Positions 24,401 to 30,400 of a stretch of 64,000 nt of DNA are shown here, one piece after another. The DNA lies in the NCBI GenBank assembly GCA_947464185.1, contig CANHVY010000007.1:1-64000 (forward strand). The letters run 5' to 3'. The number at the start of each line of letters is the position of its first letter. The stretch's first letter is position 1. Below the pieces are notes generated by a model, which saw nothing but the letters and a program-made list of their open reading frames with translations, was not told where the DNA came from and ran no database searches. The stretch is from Burkholderiales bacterium (GTDB lineage: Bacteria; Pseudomonadota; Gammaproteobacteria; Burkholderiales; Burkholderiaceae_C). The translations under genes and the position numbers were made by a program.

Positions 24401-27400
24401 TTCACGAAGCCCGCAACATCCAGCGTCAGGACGCCACGCGCCTGCATCAGTACGCCCTCGGTACCTCCCATGCCGAGCGTGATGGAGGTGCCCGGGCCGG
24501 TGGCCAGCGTCTTCTTGTTCGCTCCGGCGAAGTCCAGCACCGTGCCATCTGCGGCAGCGCGGTTGATCCGCACCTCCAGCGCCTGGCCCGTGGCCGTGAC
24601 CTCGTTCACCCCCACCAACGCGGCTGATGTGGCCGTTGCGCTGAGCGCGCTCCACCGCTGCGCCGTCTGGCCCTGCGCCGGGTTGCGCTCGGTGTACAGC
24701 GCCAGCCCGAAGTCCAGCTCCTGCACCTGCAGGCCCAGCGCCTGGGCAGTGCCGCCGCCGATGCCCGCAAAGGCATTGACGCCGCCGCCGCCCACCGTCA
24801 GCTTGTCCACCTCGACGCTGCGGCCCTTGCTGTCGACCACCGTGTCCGTGGCCTTCTCGATCGCGAAGCTTCCGTCGACTTGCAGGAAGCCGAACACGTC
24901 CAGTTCAAGCTCGCCCGTGGCGCGCGTGAGCTGGCCCTGGGCGCCGTCAAGGGTGATCGTGTAATGCGTATCGGCGGCCACCAGCACGTCCAGCGACTTG
25001 ACGCCGAAGTCCACCACCAGGTTCGGGTCCGCGTCGATGACACGGTCAGGCTGGGCTACCGTGGCGCCTTGCTGCACCACGGTCAAGGTGGCGCCGCCTT
25101 GCGCCGCGATCCCGCTGACCTGCAGCAACGCCAGATCACGCCCGCCCAGGCTGCCGCCGAACGTGATGTCGTAGACGCCGGACTCCGCTGGCGTGACCGT
25201 CAAGGTGACACCGGACAGTCCGCCCGCGCTGAAGGCCTGCGCCAGCGACTGCTGCACCTGCGCGGCCGTGGCGTCCAGCGCCAGTGTGGCCGTCGTGTAG
25301 GTCTTGGAGTCGTGCGTTAGCGCGAGCTTGAAACTGCCGCCTCCAGCGCCGTTGACCGTGACGCGCTGCACTTCGTCGATGGCCGGCGTGGTGACTGTCG
25401 AAGTCTGCGTGATCGTCAGGCCGCGCTGCAGCACCGCCAAGTCCACGCGCGCTGCGGCCGGCTGCGCCTGGACATGCACCGGGGCCACGGCCGTGCCGGC
25501 GAGTTGTCCGCCGAAGTTGATGATCCAGTCGCCTGCGCTGCCAGTGACCGTGATGTCGGCGCCAGCAGTGCCGGTGGCCGTGCGCAGCGCGGTCTGCACC
25601 TGTGCGGCCGTGCTGGCCAGGGACAACGCTGCTGTGGTCTTGCTCCCCGCGCCCACATCCACGCTCAGTGTGAAGGTGCCCTGCGCGCCTGCCGGGGCCT
25701 GCACGCGTTGCTGCGCTGGCGTCTTCTGCAGCACAGGCGTCACCGTCTTGGCCTGGCCCTGCTGCGACGTGCTGACCTGCACGCTCACGCCGGTCTGGGT
25801 GGCCACGGTGAACTGCGGCACATCCTTGAAGGCCAGCTCGCCAGTGAAGTCGACGAAAAAGCGCGGGGATGCCGCGGTGGAACTCTGGTCGAAGCTGACT
25901 GTGGCCCGGCCACTGCCGAGCATCGTGTCCAGCGCCGCCTGCAACGTGGTGCGGTTCTGCGTGGGGCTGGACTTGGAGAAGTCGATGAGGCCGGTGGTCT
26001 TGGCGTTGGCGCCAGTGCCATACCCCAGGCTGTAGCGCACGTTGGTCGTACCGGTGGCGCCGCTGAAGGCGATGACCTGACGCTCGCGCACGTTGGTGCC
26101 GCTGCTGGTGCTGCCGGTCTGCGTCGTGCGGCCTTCCTCGACAGCGGTCACCTGCAGCGTGATCGAGGGCTGCTGCAGCGCCACGCCCAGCGCACTGAAG
26201 TCTTGCCCGGCACGTGCACCACTGAATTCCAGCGTGTAGCCGGCTGCGCGCGTGCCCGTCACCGTGACTGCGCCAGCCCCCACGCCCGTCAGCGACTCCA
26301 GCGCGATGTCGATCTTCGCGGCCAGCGCCGCATCGGTGTCGGCCGCAACCAGCGTCACGTCCGCCGTCTGCCCGCCCAGGCTGAAGCGCAGCGTGCCCGC
26401 CTGGGCTGCCAGCGTCATCTGCAGCCGGCTGTTCTGCACCAGCGGCGTCAGCGTCACATTGATGCGCGCAGCCTGGCCCGCGGTGCGCTCGCTGGCCCCG
26501 GCGCTGACCGTGCCCGGCTCGGCGCGCACGGTCAACGTGGAGTAGTCGCTGCCGGCCAGCGCGCCGCCGAAAACGATGGTGAAGCCTTCTTCTCGCGTGC
26601 CGGTGATGTCGACGGCCCCGTCCACGTCGGCTTGGGTGCGCCCGGCGCCCACCAGCATCTGCTCGAGCTTGCGGCGCAGTTCGTTGCGGATCGATTCGCT
26701 GCTGCGCGATGCCGTCAGCGCCAGCGCTGCCTGCTGCGCGCCCAGCGCCAGGTGCAGCGTGCCCTCGGCCAGGGTGGTGTCCAGGCGCAGGATGGTCTCG
26801 TGCTTGAGCGCGGGCTGCGCCTGCGTGCCGCCTGTGGTGGCCAGGTTGCGGTTGATGGCCAGTTGCAGGCTCTGCGCCTGCACCGTCAGGCCGTCCACGC
26901 CCACGAAGGCTGCGGAGCTGACGTCGCTCTGCAGCGCCATCCACTTGCGTGCCGTGTTGGCGCGGTCGCTCATGATGGCCAGCGCGAAGTCCGCATCCTG
27001 CAGGTTCAGCCCGAGCGCATTGCTCGCGCCACCATTGAGCCCGGCGAACGCCGAGATGTCCTTGCCCCCCAGCGTCAACACGTTCGCGTTGACCGTGCTG
27101 CCGTCGGACAGCGCGAGTTCGGCAGTGGTGCGCTCGAAGGCGAAGTTGCCCTGCACGCGGAAGAAGCCCGCCACGCCCACGGTCAGCAGGCCGGCAGCGC
27201 GAAGCACCGGGCCCGCGGAGGCTGCGTAGGCGATCTGGATGGAACTGCCTGCGCCGGTGGCCACCGTCACCGGCGTGAGCGCGAAGTCCACCAAGCTGCC
27301 GTCGGTGGCCGCGCGCGTGACCTCCAGCTTCAGGCTGGATGCTTGCAGCGTGAGTTCGGGCACGCCCACCAAGCCAACGACCCCGTCGGTGGGCACCACC

Positions 27401-30400
27401 GCCTGCAGCGCCAGCCAGCGCCGCTGCGCATTGGTCGCGTCGCTGGCCAGCACCAACCCCAGGTTCAACTTGCTGATCGACAGCCCCGTGCGGTCAGCAC
27501 CCACGCCCACGCCAGCAAAGGCACTCAGGTTCGAGCCACCGAAGCTCAGCACCCGGGCGCTGACGTCAGCCGTTGTCGCTGCCGCGCCGCCCGTGCCCGG
27601 CTTGAGCACCTTCAGTGTCTGCGTGGTGTCGCGCACCGCGAGGTCGCCGCTGGCCTGGATGAAGTCGCCCACGCGAAGACTCGCGCCGGTGAGCGTGGCC
27701 CCGCGCAGGTCAGCAACACCCAGGGTGCCGAAGGTGTGCGAGACAGTGTCGATCGTCAGCGTTTGGCCCGTCCAGCTCTTGCCAGTGCTGTTGTAGAAGA
27801 TCGTGGCCTCGTCGGCTCCGAGTTCGACCGCGCCGCCCAGGTCGGCGTAGAGCCCGCCCACGGCCTCGAAGGCCACGCCCGAGGCGTCGATCACCAGCCC
27901 GATGTCGGCGTCGGTGGCACCTACCTCGAAGCCGCCGGCTGACAACACTGCCAGCGCATCGTTGGCCAGCAGTACCAGCCGCTGGCCGGCCTTCTCGAAG
28001 CCAAAGTCGCCGCTGAGGACCAGGTAGTCGCCTAGCGCGATGTCGAGCGAGCCGAAGATTTTGAAGCCTAGATTCTGCAGGTCCAGGTCGAAGGGCAGCT
28101 TGCCGATCAGGCCATCCAGGCTGGGGAGTTCGGGCAGTTCGATGCCGAACAGGCCGAAGTCCAGGCCGGGCAGGTCCATCTGCGGCAGCTTGAACAGGAA
28201 CTGCAGCACGTTGAGCTGCGCCCAGTCCACGTTCACGTCCGGGAAGGCCAGGTCGCCCAGCTTGACGTCCGGCCAATCTGGCAGCAGTTTGCTGAAATCG
28301 AAGCTCAGCTGCAGCCCTGGCAGGTTCAGCCTGGGCAGCGCGAACAGGAACTCTGGCAGGCTCAGTGTGGCCCAGTCGATCTGCAGGTCGGGGAAGGCCA
28401 CCGCCAGGTTGGGCAGGCGGATCGTGTCCCAGTTCACGGTGCCGAATTCCGGCAGCGTCAGACTCACCCCGGGCAGGCTGGGCAGCAGGCTCTTCAGCGA
28501 GGTCAGCAAGTCGCCCAGGCTGACGTCGCCCAGTTGCGGCAGTGTCAGGTTGGGCAGCGCCACGTCCGGCCAGCTCACGCCGGGCACGCTGGGCAGCTTC
28601 AGCGCGGCCCAGTCGAAGCCGAACTCCGGCAGCAGGCCTGAGAGGTCGATGTCGAAGCCCGGGATGTTCAGCCGCGGCAGGGCGAACACCAACTCTGGCA
28701 GCGTCAGGTTCAGCCAGTCCAGCCCCAGGTTCGGCAGTTGGGCCGTCAGCTCCGGCCAGGTCAACGTCAGGAAGCCCAGATCAATGTCGGGCAGGCTCAG
28801 ATCCAGCCCAGGCAGGCTCAGCAGCGTCAGCCCGAGTTCGGGGAGCGACAGGCCGGCCCAGTCGATACCAAGATCCAGCGCGCCCAGCCCCGGCAGGTTG
28901 AAGCTGGGCAGCGTGGGGACGCTCAGGTCCATGAACGGGAAGGACCCGATCGACAGGTCAATCTCGGGCAGGTCCAGGTCCGGCGTGAGCCCACTCAGGT
29001 CGAAGGTGTTGAAGTTGAACGGCAGGTCGTGCAGGCGCAGTTCCAGGTCCATCACCAGCGGCGTCACGCCGTCGGCCTTGGTCAGCGCCGCCTCGCCCAC
29101 CTGCAGCGAGCCCGAGAACCCGGTCTTGCCGTTGACCTTGGTCACGATCACGCCGCCCTGCAGGCCCTTCAGCGCCAGCTTGGCGCCACCTGGGGGCGAA
29201 CCCAACGTCAGAGACGTGTGCGCGTCGAAGGCCGACAGCACCCAACCCTGCTGTGGCTGGCCCTCTTCGATGGTCATCTGCTCGCGGCTGATGCCAAAGC
29301 GCCCGCCCAGCTCGTAACTCACCCCGCCGAAGGACAGGCCCAAGTCCAGGTCGGCCGAGACCGAGAAGAAGTCGTGGTGCTGGGTCGCGCTGTAGTCGAA
29401 GGCAAAGGCACCGACCTGCGTGTCCACGGCACTCCCCGTGGTGTTGAAGCCCAGGTGCGCGCTGCGGATCGCCGCCACGTCCAGGCCTTGCAGCGGGCTA
29501 CCATCGTCCTGCGTCAGATCAAGGCTGCCCAAGCGCAGCACGCCGGCAACACCGGCGGACGACAGCACGAAGCCGCCGTCGATGCCACTGGCCGAAAGCT
29601 TGGCCCCGCCCGCGGACAGTACGAAACTGCCGTTGTCGATGGACACCTCGACCGCATCATCGCTTCCGGTGGGGATGGCAACGGTGATGTCGCCTGACAA
29701 CTCGCCCGGCCCCAGGTCAACCGTTGCTTTGACCTGCAGCAGTGCCCGATCGCGGGTGTCGTCCCATGACAGGAGGAAGGCGCCGGCATCGATGTCGAAT
29801 CCGCCGACTGTGAAGTCGGCGGAGAAGTTGACGGCGGGCAGGCTGCCTGGAACGAAATAGTCGGCGTTCAACAACTGGCCGATCTGGTCCAGCACGCCTG
29901 CAGACCCCACGATCTGCGCCAGCGGCAGGGCTTGGCCCGCGCCAGGGACCAGTTCCTTGGCGACAAGCTTGAGCTGGCCGGCGGTGCTGGCGTCACCCGT
30001 CTGCACAAGATCGAACCAGATATTGCTGTGAAGGCCGAACAGGCCCTCCACGGCATCGAAGCGGCCCTGGACCGACCCATAGCTGAACACCACGAACTCG
30101 TCACCGGCCTTGGGCGTGAAGCCGTTGACGAGTTCGAGGTCCAGCGTGCCGTTCAGCGTGGCCAGCCCGCTGACGTTGATGCGGTCGTGGAAGGCACCAC
30201 TGCCGGCGTCTGCCACGGTGGCAGGCGCGGTGCCACCGAGTTCGATGACAGTGCGCGTGGCGTCTGTCAGCGTCAAGCCGCTCTCGTAGGAGATCAGTCC
30301 GGGCGAGTACCCGGGAGCGAGCGTTCCCTCGACCAGCGTGGGCGCGTCGATGACACCGCTGCCGGCCAGCGTGGCCCCGGGTCCGACGACGAGCGCGCCA

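Noticed and set aside
149-26944. Out-of-phase minus-strand ORFs in the giant region (e.g. 149-865, 23711-24655, 25136-26944)
   Set aside because: None is in the giant frame; Arg/Gly/Ser-rich low-information translations typical of alternative frames in high-GC DNA.
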